Shown here one piece after another: positions 1 to 9,788 of a stretch of 64,000 bases of DNA. The stretch covers positions 62,001 through 126,000 of the forward strand of contig NZ_PVSS01000002.1 in NCBI RefSeq assembly GCF_003025005.1, in the 5' to 3' direction. The first letter of the stretch is position 1, and every line of letters begins with the position of its first letter. The position numbers and the translations under genes were made by a program. The notes beneath the pieces are model-generated. The model did not search any database, was not told where the DNA came from, and saw nothing but the letters and a program-made list of their open reading frames with translations. Source of the stretch: Brumimicrobium mesophilum (GTDB lineage: Bacteria; Bacteroidota; Bacteroidia; Flavobacteriales_D; Crocinitomicaceae).

Positions 1-1
1 A

Positions 2-1423
2 GCGACAGCATCTATTGAGCTTGCCTATACCCTAGCAGATGGTTTAGAGTATTTGCGAGCTGGAATAAATGCCAGCCTAAAAATAGATGAATTCGCACCT
101 CGCTTGAGTTTCTTTTGGGGAATTGGTATGAATCAATTCATGGAGATTGCAAAAATGCGGGCTGGAAGATTGCTGTGGTCAAAAATTGTAAAACAATTCA
201 ATCCTAAAAGTGATAAATCATTAGCCTTGAGAACCCATTGTCAAACTTCTGGTTGGAGTTTAACGGAACAAGATCCTTTCAATAATGTTGGAAGAACTTG
301 TATTGAAGCAATGGCAGCTGTTTTTGGAGGAACACAATCTTTACATACAAACGCTTTAGACGAAGCAATTGCGTTACCAACAGATTTCTCTGCAAGAATA
401 GCCAGAAATACACAAATTTATCTTCAAACTGAAACAGGAATTACCGACTTTATTGATCCTTGGGGAGGAAGTTATTATGTTGAGAAATTAACAGACGAAC
501 TCGTTGAAAAAGCTTGGGAATTAATTGAAGAAGTTGAAGGACTAGGCGGAATGGCAAAAGCCATTGAAACAGGTGTTCCAAAAATGAGAATTGAAGAAGC
601 TGCGGCTCGAAAACAAGCACGTTTAGATTCAGGAAAAGATGTTTTAGTTGGTGTCAACAAGTACCAACTTGACAAGGAAGAGGAAATGGATATTTTAGAG
701 GTAGACAATACGAAAGTTCGTTTATCCCAAATTGAAAGACTCAACGAACTGCGTAAAAACAGAGACGATGAGAAAGTTCAAGCGACTTTGAGGAATTTAG
801 AAAAAATTGCCGAGTCAGGAAAGGGTAATATTCTAGAAGCTGCTGTTGATTGTGCTCGAGAGAGAGCTAGTTTAGGTGAAATATCTTCTTCATTAGAAAA
901 GTCTTTTGGAAGATATCAAGCTACAATTCGTTCAATTAGTGGTGTTTATTCAAGTGAGTCTATGAAAGATAATGATTTCAATACAGCTAAAGAAAAGGCA
1001 GAAGAATTTTCCAAGCTCGAAGGAAGAAGGCCTAGAATTATGGTTGCAAAAATGGGTCAGGATGGCCATGATCGAGGAGCTAAAGTAATTTCTACTTCAT
1101 TTGCAGACATTGGTTTTGATGTAGATATAGGTCCATTATTCCAAACACCTCAAGAAGCGGCCAAACAAGCAGTAGAGAATGACGTTCACGTTTTAGGAGT
1201 TTCATCCTTAGCAGCTGGTCATAAGACACTTGTGCCATTGGTGATTGCAGAATTAGAACGTTTGGGAAGAGGAGATATCATGGTTGTTGCAGGAGGTGTA
1301 ATTCCTCAACAGGATTACGATTACTTGTACAATGCTGGTGTTTTCGGTGTGTTTGGGCCAGGAACAAAAATTTCTTCCTCTGCTATTAAAATTTTAAATT
1401 TATTAATAGAAAGTGCTAAGTAA
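2..1423 (+). CDS. scpA: Methylmalonyl-CoA mutase, large/single-subunit type (3' part)
   Basis: This enzyme interconverts methylmalonyl-CoA and succinyl-CoA using adenosylcobalamin, linking propionyl-CoA to the TCA cycle in the cytoplasm. The gene is open to the left edge, so its start lies outside the window; the frame runs from base 2 and a TTG at 53 is an internal Leu codon, not a start. The first ~230 codons are the C-terminal part of the mutase TIM barrel ([20 protein letters not shown]). A B12-binding domain follows, with the DGHDRGAK motif at about 1061-1084, whose His is the lower axial cobalt ligand in this family. The frame ends normally. The small subunit or meaB, if present, must be to the left. 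Confidence 0.95.
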   Translation, partial: ATASIELAYTLADGLEYLRAGINASLKIDEFAPRLSFFWGIGMNQFMEIAKMRAGRLLWSKIVKQFNPKSDKSLALRTHCQTSGWSLTEQDPFNNVGRTCIEAMAAVFGGTQSLHTNALDEAIALPTDFSARIARNTQIYLQTETGITDFIDPWGGSYYVEKLTDELVEKAWELIEEVEGLGGMAKAIETGVPKMRIEEAAARKQARLDSGKDVLVGVNKYQLDKEEEMDILEVDNTKVRLSQIERLNELRKNRDDEKVQATLRNLEKIAESGKGNILEAAVDCARERASLGEISSSLEKSFGRYQATIRSISGVYSSESMKDNDFNTAKEKAEEFSKLEGRRPRIMVAKMGQDGHDRGAKVISTSFADIGFDVDIGPLFQTPQEAAKQAVENDVHVLGVSSLAAGHKTLVPLVIAELERLGRGDIMVVAGGVIPQQDYDYLYNAGVFGVFGPGTKISSSAIKILNLLIESAK

Positions 1424-1499
1424 TTTATTTAGATATTTACATATTCAATTTCATGGGGAATTGAATCACCAATAACTAGATTAATTTTATAACTTTCTT

Positions 1500-2552
1500 A
1501 TGACTAAAAAATTTAATGTAGATAGAGTAGCAAAAAGTCTTTTTATCGTAACGTTTATCGTGCTTGCACTTTATTTTTTCACGAATGTATTAATGCCAAT
1601 TATTTTTTCTGGTATTGCCTCATTAATTTTATTGCCAATTGTTAAGTTTTTCGACAGAATCGGTATTAACAAATCTGTATCCGTTCTGTTAACAGTGCTA
1701 GTAATGCTTATTTTAACTTCTGGAATTATTTTCATTCTTGTTTTTCAAAGTCAGTCTATTGTAGTAGAATTGCCAAAATTAATGAATGAAAATGAGAATT
1801 TTTTAAAGATTGATCCTGACGACTTTTCAGCATCAAAAATTAGCGATATGATTTCCATTAAGACTGAATCTTTACAAGAATATCTATCTGCTATTAAAGG
1901 AGGTTTAATTTCGATGTTAGAAGGAGGATACAAAGGGTTATCTAATATGTTAATGTTCCTGGTTACATGCCCAGTATATATATTTTTCATGTTATTATAT
2001 AGAAATAATGTTTACAGATTTATTAAGGAGTATCAGCGAAAAAGTAGCGGAAATAAAGACAGTGATGAAGTAATTGATGATGTTAAACACAATTTATATC
2101 AATATATCAAAGGAATGTTGATTGTAATGCTTGTTGTTGGTACATTAACCTATATAGGCCTCCTTTTCTTAGGAATTAAATACGCATTATTCTTAGGTAT
2201 TTTGACAGCATTACTTACTCCTCTACCCTATATTGGTGTAATCATCAGTGCTTCAATTCCAATAATCATTGCGGTTTTAACCAAAGATTCTGCATGGTAT
2301 ATATTTGGTGTGGTTGCAGTATTTGCATTTGTACAATTTTTAGAAGGAAATGTAATTACTCCAAAAATAATGGGGAACAATGTAAATATAAATCCACTTA
2401 TGATTATCTTAAGTTTAGTAGTCTTTGGAGCAATTTCTGGATTAGTTGGTATGATTCTAACTGTTCCAATCCTAGCTGTCATTAAAGTTATTGTGGACCA
2501 TTCTCCTAACTTAACTCAATGGCAATATTTAATGGAAGATAAAAAAACATAA
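1500..2552 (+). CDS. AI-2E family transporter (PerM/YdiK-like permease)
   Basis: A 350-residue polytopic inner-membrane protein. Hydrophobic segments lie at about residues 12-50, 60-85, 150-170, 203-255 and 262-335, with a hydrophilic stretch at about 90-130, the layout of the AI-2E transporter family. The C-terminal GxxxGLVGMILTVP-type segment is typical. Family members are named for autoinducer-2 export, but most have no tested substrate and some are linked to Na+/H+ exchange, so the substrate is not assigned. It follows scpA by 76 bp in the same direction. A near-consensus -7 box (TAACTTTC) lies just before the ATG, so it may have its own promoter. Confidence 0.85.
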   Translation: MTKKFNVDRVAKSLFIVTFIVLALYFFTNVLMPIIFSGIASLILLPIVKFFDRIGINKSVSVLLTVLVMLILTSGIIFILVFQSQSIVVELPKLMNENENFLKIDPDDFSASKISDMISIKTESLQEYLSAIKGGLISMLEGGYKGLSNMLMFLVTCPVYIFFMLLYRNNVYRFIKEYQRKSSGNKDSDEVIDDVKHNLYQYIKGMLIVMLVVGTLTYIGLLFLGIKYALFLGILTALLTPLPYIGVIISASIPIIIAVLTKDSAWYIFGVVAVFAFVQFLEGNVITPKIMGNNVNINPLMIILSLVVFGAISGLVGMILTVPILAVIKVIVDHSPNLTQWQYLMEDKKT

Positions 2553-2677
2553 TAATATGTCTCACTCTTTCACTATGTCTATAAAAATATGTATTATTAG
2601 ACACTTAGGGAAATGTGTTAAATAGGATAATTATGAATTTAGGCACAGTTCTTGAATTTAGATCATTAAAATATAAA

Positions 2678-3403
2678 ATGGATATGAGAAAATTGATTAC
2701 AGTATTTGCAACGTTATTTCTAACATTAAGTGTTTTTTCACAAGAAACTTATGAGGATCTACTTATTGTTAAAGCTGATGCAGATTGGGAAAAACTAATA
2801 AAACAAGCCGAAAAATACACAGTTAAAGGCTCAACGAGTAAAGATGCTGAACCGTATTACTACATGGCTTATGGTTTGTATAAAATCTCATTTGAAGCAG
2901 AAAGAGATGATCAATATAAAAATGCTTACAAAGATGCCTTCACCTCTATCGGTAAAATGTTACGTTATGACAAATCAGGAGATATCCAAAGTAAATACAG
3001 TGAATTCATTGATGAAATGAAACTTTCATTACTTGAAATCATTCAAAATGAAGTTGGCAATGAAGAATACCGTCGGGCTTTCGGATGGTCTATGCGATTA
3101 TATAAATTCGGTAGAGACTATATACCAGCATTGTATTTAGAAGGAGCATTGAGAAGTAGAAACAATGACCTTACGACTGCAAGAATTAAATGGGCTGAAG
3201 CTGATAAGTTAGTTCAAGAAGCGAATATCAAATCTTGGTCTGAAGCTGACAAGAAATTAATGATGTTGGCCTTATATCAATCAGCAAAAGCTCTAGTAGA
3301 TGTTAGACAAGTAGACGCTGCTAAAGAAATAATGGATATTGGGGCTCCATATTTTGAAGACGACAAAAGATGGCAAGAAAATTATGATGAGATTGTAAAC
3401 TAA
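2678..3403 (+). CDS. Exported helical-repeat (TPR-like) protein
   Basis: Unrecognised Bacteroidota protein of about 241 residues. The frame is open from a GTG at 2615, but a signal peptide (MRKLITVFATLFLTLSVFSQ) begins at the ATGs at 2678/2684, so the start was placed there. The mature protein is alpha-helical and charged, with alternating aromatic and Ala residues (YYYMAYGLYK, ALYLEGALRSRNNDLTTA) as in TPR solenoids, but no clean 34-residue periodicity. It is probably periplasmic or attached to the outer membrane. A strong hairpin terminator follows directly, so it ends its transcription unit. Function is unknown. Confidence 0.75.
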   Translation: MDMRKLITVFATLFLTLSVFSQETYEDLLIVKADADWEKLIKQAEKYTVKGSTSKDAEPYYYMAYGLYKISFEAERDDQYKNAYKDAFTSIGKMLRYDKSGDIQSKYSEFIDEMKLSLLEIIQNEVGNEEYRRAFGWSMRLYKFGRDYIPALYLEGALRSRNNDLTTARIKWAEADKLVQEANIKSWSEADKKLMMLALYQSAKALVDVRQVDAAKEIMDIGAPYFEDDKRWQENYDEIVN

Positions 3404-3424
3404 GGTTTACCCATAAAATTTAAT

Positions 3425-3460
3425 AATCCCGTAGCGAAAGTTACGGGATTTTTTATTTAA
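3425..3460 (+). terminator. Rho-independent terminator after the exported TPR-like gene
   Basis: AATCCCGTA and TACGGGATT form a perfect 9 bp stem around an 8 nt loop, followed by a T-rich tract (TTTTTTATTT). It lies 22 bp after the stop codon at 3403. Confidence 0.85.
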
Positions 3461-3630
3461 TTGCAGTTTCTAATGGAAACTATACAAAATAAGTAAAACT
3501 AGAAATTTACGCCTAACAATACACAAGTATTTCTCTTAGTGATAATAAAACGCTTATGGAATTCATCAAATTAGTTAAAAGCCTATGCTGAATGAACCAA
3601 GAATTGAATTACACTAGCTCAATTTATTAC

Positions 3631-3662
3631 AAAAAAAAGCTCACTCCTAGGAGCAAGCCTTA
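3631..3662 (-). terminator. Rho-independent terminator after accC
   Basis: On the minus strand GCTTGCTCC pairs with GGAGTGAGC (two G-U wobbles) around a 2-nt centre, followed by eight T residues. It lies just beyond the accC stop and ends the tamB-accC unit. Confidence 0.8.
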
Positions 3663-3683
3663 ATAAAAAATATTAGAAAATAA

Positions 3684-5141
3684 TTACAACTGTTCAGATG
3701 TAACTTCTTCGTTTTTTCTTTCTATCACATCCTTCCAAATTGTGTCGAGTGAAGCTTCTAAAGCTCTCTTCTCTTCTTCTTGGGCTGTATTCATAATAGA
3801 AGGCTCAGAGAAATAATGTTTTACAAAGTTAGTATCAAATTCACCACTTCTAAAAGCAGGGTGTTTCATCACATATTTCCCAAAATCAAGCGTTGTTCTT
3901 AATCCTGAAATTTCGTATCCATCTATAGCTTCAATCATTCTATCAATAGACTCTTCTCTATTTTCTCCCCAAGTAACAAGTTTTGCAATCATTGGATCAT
4001 AATAAATTGGAATCTCCATCCCTTCTTCGAATGCATCATCAATTCTAATATAGTCAGCGACTGGTTTTTTATATCGTCTTAATGTACCAATGTCTGGCAT
4101 GAAATTACTCAATGCATCTTCAGCATAAACGCGCACTTCCATTGCATGACCTTTCAATTTTACATCTTCTTGTTTGATTGGTAAAACTTCATTGTTGGCC
4201 ACACGAATTTGCATTTCAACTAAATCTAATCCCGTAATTTCTTCTGTAACTGGATGCTCAACTTGCAAACGTGTATTCATTTCTAAGAAATAGAATTTTA
4301 GGTCTCCATCCAATAAGAATTCGACAGTTCCAGCACCAGAATAATCACAAGCTTTGGCAACTGCACATGCAGCTTCACCCATTTCTTTTCTTAATTCTGG
4401 AGTTAAAACAGCACTTGGTGCTTCCTCTATTACTTTTTGGTGACGACGTTGAATAGAACATTCACGTTCATGTAAATGAATTACATTCCCATGATTATCA
4501 GCGAAAATTTGAATTTCGATATGACGCGGTTTTGTTACAAATTTCTCAACAAACACAGCATCGTTTCCAAAAGATGAACGCGCTTCAGATTGTGCAAGTC
4601 CCATTTGTTCTTCCATGTCTTCCGCTTTTTCCACCAAACGCATTCCTTTACCTCCACCACCGGCAGAAGCTTTAATCAGCACAGGGAAACCGATTTCAAT
4701 TGCTATTTCTTTCGCTTCAGCAAAATCAACAACCGCTTTATCGATTCCAGGAACTAAAGGAACATCATAAGCTTTTACAGCTTGTTTTGCACTTAATTTA
4801 TCTCCCATCAGCTGCATTGCTTCAGCAGAAGGACCAATTAAAATAATACCTTCTTTTTTCAATCGTTGTGCAAAATCTGCATTTTCCGATAAAAAACCAT
4901 AACCAGGGTGAATTCCATCAACTTTCAGATCTTTCGCAACCTGAATAATTTTATCTTGTACCAGATAACTTTCAGCAGATGGTGCTGGACCAATAAGCAC
5001 TGCTTCATCAGCCTCATGGACAAAAGGAGCATTTTTATCTGCTTCTGAATAGACAGCTACAGATTTGATGTTCATTTTTTTTAAAGTACGGATTACCCTT
5101 CTGGCAATTTCTCCTCGATTTGCAATTAATACCTTCTTCAT
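3684..5141 (-). CDS. accC: Biotin carboxylase subunit of acetyl-/propionyl-CoA carboxylase
   Basis: This subunit carboxylates biotin on BCCP using ATP and bicarbonate. At 485 residues it is slightly longer than E. coli AccC (about 450). It shows the N-terminal fold motif KVLIANRGEIARRVIRT, the glycine-rich ATP loop KASAGGGGKGMRLV near residue 160, the EKF/HIEIQI segment, the catalytic EMNTRLQVEHPVTE near residue 290, and a biotin-carboxylase C-terminal domain. A charged tail of about 30 residues ends the protein. Neither BCCP nor a carboxyltransferase is adjacent. Because scpA is 2 kb away, a propionyl-CoA carboxylase role is possible; sequence alone does not separate the two. Its ATG overlaps the tamB stop by 4 nt (ATGA). 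Confidence 0.92.
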   Translation of the reverse strand: MKKVLIANRGEIARRVIRTLKKMNIKSVAVYSEADKNAPFVHEADEAVLIGPAPSAESYLVQDKIIQVAKDLKVDGIHPGYGFLSENADFAQRLKKEGIILIGPSAEAMQLMGDKLSAKQAVKAYDVPLVPGIDKAVVDFAEAKEIAIEIGFPVLIKASAGGGGKGMRLVEKAEDMEEQMGLAQSEARSSFGNDAVFVEKFVTKPRHIEIQIFADNHGNVIHLHERECSIQRRHQKVIEEAPSAVLTPELRKEMGEAACAVAKACDYSGAGTVEFLLDGDLKFYFLEMNTRLQVEHPVTEEITGLDLVEMQIRVANNEVLPIKQEDVKLKGHAMEVRVYAEDALSNFMPDIGTLRRYKKPVADYIRIDDAFEEGMEIPIYYDPMIAKLVTWGENREESIDRMIEAIDGYEISGLRTTLDFGKYVMKHPAFRSGEFDTNFVKHYFSEPSIMNTAQEEEKRALEASLDTIWKDVIERKNEEVTSEQL

Positions 5142-8100
5142 TCGTCGTTTTTTATTGCTTTTTCTTGTATATATTCTTTTGGGATAGGAACTCGTTTGTC
5201 TTTACTATCCTTTAAATCTACCCAGTCTTCCCTTTTTCTAAAAATATTCGCAAAAAACTGGAATAACTTAAAGTCCTCTAAAGTATGAAAATCTTCTTTA
5301 TAACTAACCCCTACACCCTGAGTAAATTGTCCTCTTCCTTCATTTTGAAGAACAGTATGGTTATTTGACTCGTTGAAAACGTTCATTCTGAATGTTCCTG
5401 GTTCATTTAATAAATATTCAACTTTCACGTCACCTATTAAAGTATTTTGACTAGAATAATTTGTGTTTCCACTTGACGTAGAAGACATTGTACCCACTCC
5501 AAATGAACCTGAAATCAATAGTCTATCATCTAAAAACCCTTTAGACACACCAAATTCACCAGAAAACTGGCCAGAATATTCATCATTTTCTAAATTCACA
5601 TTCATTATATAATCTTCAGAAATTTTCCCCAACAGAGCGTTAATTTGAGTAGCAGCTAGATCCAAGAACGCTCCACCACCTCCACCTGTTCCACTACCAG
5701 AACCCGAAAGTTGCATAAAAGATTTTGAAATCAAAATAGAAAAGAACTGTTTGTTCAGCTCATCCGGATCACTTCGAATTCTATTGATTACGGCCTTTCC
5801 TGATTCCGTTGCCCTAGGAGCTTCAAGGTCAAATGAGATTTCAGGACTCATCATACTCCCCTTTAAAGTTAAATAAGAATAAATTTCTTCATTATTAGAG
5901 GATGAATTTTCCACAACATTAGGCATAACAACGGATAAATTTGCTGTTGTTTTATAATAGGCATTAATGTCTAAGATGGCTTCAAATGGGTCTCCAGCCC
6001 ATTGAACAGAACCTCCAGGTTGTATGTTGAAATTTTGCTTATAAGGGCCCAACGCAAAATTGTAAACCCCACTTGCCACAGTATAAGTACCATCCATGGC
6101 CAAATCATTAAATTGATCAACGCTTAGACTTATCTTACCATTACCGCGCGCTGAAATCTCATCTCCAATTTTTTCATCAAAGATTAATTTAGCTTCTGCA
6201 TCTTCTGTAACATCAAAATTCAGTTGTAAATTAACTCCTGTTAAATCAACTTTTTTCTCGTTCTCTTCTTCATTTCCTTCTTTTTTGAATGAGATAAATC
6301 CATCTTCTTCAATTGTAGTTGGACCATACATGGGAAGTACAAATTTGGTTCCCCTGCGTGTTTTGGCATTTACAATTATAGATAAATCATCTAAGGTTCC
6401 AGAAATATTAGCAATTCCTGTTACGTAGGCATCTCCATAATAAGCGCTATTTATATCATATTTAGTATTCATAATTTTAAAACGATCTACGGGAAGTGCC
6501 CTAGAACGATCATTTGGCATACGGAGAGTTGGATGCTCTTCTAAATTCACGATAATTTCAAAAAGAAAATCTTTAAAGTTATTATGGAATAAAGATCCGG
6601 TGACAAAACCTGTGTTTCCTTCAACATCCTTAATGGGCATAAGGTCAATATAGAAACCATCTTTTACCGATTCTATTTCACCATTAAAAAACATGTCAGA
6701 ACCTAAGATTGCCAAGTTTACCATTCCGTCATGGAAATCAATTGTACCGAGTAGTTGAGGCTCTTGGAATGTACCAGTCAATTTCAATTTTCCTTTTAAT
6801 TTTCCTTGTAAATTACTTATGACATCTGGGTCCATAAATTCATTTACCGCACTAATATCTGTTGACTTAAATATCATGTCAAAATCTAGACGACCAATAT
6901 TCTCATCTTCTTTCAATAGGTAATTTCCGTCAAAAGCGAATGTTTGTTCATTGCGATAGAAAATATCTCCGAACATTTTAATTTTATCTTCATCCGCCTG
7001 ATAATTGGCACCAAAACTCACATTTCCAACCTCGGTATCATTGATGAAGAACTCTTCAACAATGGCTTCTCCAAAGAATTGAAGATTTGTAAGCGGTGTG
7101 GTAATGTACCCAGCTAGGTTAGCAATTCCGGACAAACTAATATCTGGTCCTAGAATATTTCCAAATTCATCTAAATTTAAGTCCATTATATCAACATATA
7201 ATTTGTCATAAATAGAACTTGAAAGGTTTCCCTGAGCCGAAATATATTGATTTTCGTGTTCTAATTTTAATCCTTCAACCACAAAACAGCTATCAGCATA
7301 ACTAATTGTGGCCATTTTCTTTAAATTCCATAAATGTTCATTGACATTGATATATGAAGGTAAAATATCAATGATAAAGCCACCTTCCTCTCTTAAATTT
7401 GTTAACCATTCTACATTAGACCTTGAGTCGGTTGGATCTTCAAAAAGTAATTGCGAATCAATTTCTCCATCTGCAGCTAAACCAGTAAAGTGAATGTCTT
7501 TAAAAGCCAAAGAATCATTGATTGTTATCGTGTCGATATCAATTAATGCCAAAAGTTCTTGGTTAGATACTTCCTGTAGTGCTCTAATATTTTTTATTCT
7601 AATCGAGTCATAAGAAATATAATCTGCATTAATATTTAATCCAAGGTTATTATCTTTTCCATTATAATAGCCGTCAATCTCTGCCAAATCTGCAATTTGA
7701 ACAGCTGGATAGAAAATATCCAATAAGTCGTTCAATTTCTTAATTTGAATATCATAATCGAAATAAGTTAATTCATCAACAACTTCGGTATCCGAATCAA
7801 GACTAAATAGAGGAATAATTTGAGCGATTTGATAACTAATATTTTCAACCACATTAGAATAATCTACTTTTCCATAGAGCTCGGCATCAACTAAATCAGA
7901 CTTTATAGAAATTGAATCTTTATTTGCTGATCTATCCATGAATGCATAGAAATTTGTTGTAGAAAAAGACTCCTCTCCCTCTTGGTAGAATAAGGTATCA
8001 ATTAATAAATTTCCTTTAAAATCATCAAAATCTTTTCCTGAGATATCAAACTGAACATTAGTATTTAACTCACCTCTTTTAGCAAAAACTGGATTAATTT

Positions 8101-9763
8101 CTTCAAGCATTGCACACTCTAAATTAACTTGAGCCTTAATATCTAAAGTTTTACCTAGGCTAGCAAATCCTTTGAATGTCAAATCAAAATTCTCATCCCT
8201 TACATAAATATTTCCTTTAACTTCATTCTGCGATACTCCATATTTAGTAATCATATTATATGATAAGCGGTCTAAAGTGATATAGTCATAAGGATATCCA
8301 AAAAGTGTGGTTTCATTTAAAACTCCAGATAAATCAGTCGCTGAAAAGTCACCGTTTTTAATCACAGCAGACTTCATTCCAATATATCCATTTAAATTAC
8401 CATAATCATTGCTTTTCAATAATAGATTCAAATCAAAATCTTTAATTATTATTTGATCTTCAATACCATTTTTAGGAATAATCCGCATGGTTACAAAGTT
8501 AGTATCTGATATAATTCTGAATTGATCCTTGAAGGTTAAAGAACCAACATTGGTAAATAGTTCATCCATACTAATATAAATATCAGTAATCGAACCTTGA
8601 GCAGTTATATTCGTTCCACTAATAGAGTTCAAACCATTTAAGGATTCAGGCCATTTTATGTGGTCCATTGAGGCGCTTTCCGGTAACTTAAAACTTTCTA
8701 GATCATAAATATTTAAAGCTATAAGTCCGATGTGTTGATTTATTTCAGCGTTAGAAATATTCATAAAATCAGGCAAAGAAAAATCTCCTTTTAATTTTGA
8801 CCCAGTACCATATTGAAGATAAATTCCATCCATTTCCAATTGTGAAACAGAATTTTTAGTTGAACCAGTTAATAGGACCACATCATCCATACCTTTCAAT
8901 TGTGGAGCAAAATATGAAACGTCTTTAAGTGAAACATAAGAGGTGTCGAAAAAACTTTCCATTTGCACCAAATCCACAAATTCAGCAAATTCTGACAAAT
9001 CATTCGCTTTTAAAAGAAAACTATCGACTGCTAAATTTGAATTATTTGTATGAATAATAGTTTCTCTTAAATCTAATCCGTTAGTATTGAAAAGTGCATC
9101 AGCTGATAATCGTTGAATTTCAAATCCACTTTTTTCAATCAGAGATAAGGAATTGATTTTAGCGCTATAGCTTTCAGGAGTTATTACTACATTTTCTGCT
9201 TGTAAGTTTATTTTTCTACCGTTAATATTGTTAAAATCTACACCATAAGGAAGTAATTCGGCATTCTCATTTTCCATTGAAAAATGAGAATTTACAATAT
9301 TGACTTTATAAGCATTAATATTAAAATCAGGAGATTCAGATGCTGTAGTGTCAGACTTAAAAGCATCCAAAACAAATTGTAAATTAAAATCTTCTTCACC
9401 TTCATAGGTCTTTAAAGCGAATCGGGCATCCTTCACTCCTACTTCATCAAGATGAAAATCCAATAACATTGCTCCTGCAAGATTAAAGTTTACAAAAAAT
9501 TCATCTACATAAATTAAAGTATCATTGTGTTGATCTTCCACATACAATTTATCGAAATAAAGTCTATCCAAAAAGGTGATATCCACTTTACCAATTGAAA
9601 CTTTTGTGTCTAGTTTTTCTGAGAGATATTTTGCTCCTTTATGGGCTAAATACGTTTGAAAATTTGAGGTTCTGATTAGAAATGCAAAAACTATGATTAA
9701 GATTAGTGAAATCTCAATCAACATAAGGGTGAAATTCCCTAGTATTTTCAGTAATTTTGCCAT
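5138..9763 (-). CDS. tamB: Translocation and assembly module protein TamB
   Basis: A large (1541-residue) AsmA-like/TamB protein thought to form a hydrophobic beta-groove bridging inner and outer membranes, acting in outer-membrane protein assembly or lipid transfer. It has one N-terminal membrane anchor (residues ~8-30), a long beta-rich repetitive body with many alternating hydrophobic strands, and the conserved C-terminal TamB (DUF490) domain from about residue 1150. A glycine/serine-rich linker (GSGSGTGGGGG) sits near residue 1360. The ATG lies 10 nt after a consensus -7 box. tsaD is divergent. The 3' end overlaps accC by 4 nt, suggesting translational coupling to an unrelated function. 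No tamA lies in the window. Confidence 0.9.
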   Translation of the reverse strand: MAKLLKILGNFTLMLIEISLILIIVFAFLIRTSNFQTYLAHKGAKYLSEKLDTKVSIGKVDITFLDRLYFDKLYVEDQHNDTLIYVDEFFVNFNLAGAMLLDFHLDEVGVKDARFALKTYEGEEDFNLQFVLDAFKSDTTASESPDFNINAYKVNIVNSHFSMENENAELLPYGVDFNNINGRKINLQAENVVITPESYSAKINSLSLIEKSGFEIQRLSADALFNTNGLDLRETIIHTNNSNLAVDSFLLKANDLSEFAEFVDLVQMESFFDTSYVSLKDVSYFAPQLKGMDDVVLLTGSTKNSVSQLEMDGIYLQYGTGSKLKGDFSLPDFMNISNAEINQHIGLIALNIYDLESFKLPESASMDHIKWPESLNGLNSISGTNITAQGSITDIYISMDELFTNVGSLTFKDQFRIISDTNFVTMRIIPKNGIEDQIIIKDFDLNLLLKSNDYGNLNGYIGMKSAVIKNGDFSATDLSGVLNETTLFGYPYDYITLDRLSYNMITKYGVSQNEVKGNIYVRDENFDLTFKGFASLGKTLDIKAQVNLECAMLEEINPVFAKRGELNTNVQFDISGKDFDDFKGNLLIDTLFYQEGEESFSTTNFYAFMDRSANKDSISIKSDLVDAELYGKVDYSNVVENISYQIAQIIPLFSLDSDTEVVDELTYFDYDIQIKKLNDLLDIFYPAVQIADLAEIDGYYNGKDNNLGLNINADYISYDSIRIKNIRALQEVSNQELLALIDIDTITINDSLAFKDIHFTGLAADGEIDSQLLFEDPTDSRSNVEWLTNLREEGGFIIDILPSYINVNEHLWNLKKMATISYADSCFVVEGLKLEHENQYISAQGNLSSSIYDKLYVDIMDLNLDEFGNILGPDISLSGIANLAGYITTPLTNLQFFGEAIVEEFFINDTEVGNVSFGANYQADEDKIKMFGDIFYRNEQTFAFDGNYLLKEDENIGRLDFDMIFKSTDISAVNEFMDPDVISNLQGKLKGKLKLTGTFQEPQLLGTIDFHDGMVNLAILGSDMFFNGEIESVKDGFYIDLMPIKDVEGNTGFVTGSLFHNNFKDFLFEIIVNLEEHPTLRMPNDRSRALPVDRFKIMNTKYDINSAYYGDAYVTGIANISGTLDDLSIIVNAKTRRGTKFVLPMYGPTTIEEDGFISFKKEGNEEENEKKVDLTGVNLQLNFDVTEDAEAKLIFDEKIGDEISARGNGKISLSVDQFNDLAMDGTYTVASGVYNFALGPYKQNFNIQPGGSVQWAGDPFEAILDINAYYKTTANLSVVMPNVVENSSSNNEEIYSYLTLKGSMMSPEISFDLEAPRATESGKAVINRIRSDPDELNKQFFSILISKSFMQLSGSGSGTGGGGGAFLDLAATQINALLGKISEDYIMNVNLENDEYSGQFSGEFGVSKGFLDDRLLISGSFGVGTMSSTSSGNTNYSSQNTLIGDVKVEYLLNEPGTFRMNVFNESNNHTVLQNEGRGQFTQGVGVSYKEDFHTLEDFKLFQFFANIFRKREDWVDLKDSKDKRVPIPKEYIQEKAIKNDE
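9752..9759 (+). promoter_or_regulatory. Putative -7 box for tsaD
   Basis: TAATTTTG fits the Bacteroidota -7 consensus TAnnTTTG and lies 29 nt before the TTG start of tsaD. It falls inside the first codons of tamB on the other strand. No clear -33 TTG was seen. Confidence 0.5.
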
Positions 9764-9773
9764 CAGTAACTAA

Positions 9774-9781
9774 CAAAGATA
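9774..9781 (-). promoter_or_regulatory. Putative -7 box for tamB
   Basis: On the minus strand TATCTTTG matches TAnnTTTG exactly and ends 10 nt before the tamB ATG. Together with the plus-strand box at 9752-9759 it forms a compact, interleaved divergent promoter. Confidence 0.55.
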
Positions 9782-9788
9782 TTCAAAG

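Noticed and set aside
53-1423. Complete methylmalonyl-CoA mutase starting at TTG 53
   Set aside because: The frame is open to base 2 and the coding sense continues upstream ([16 protein letters not shown]), so the true start is outside the window.
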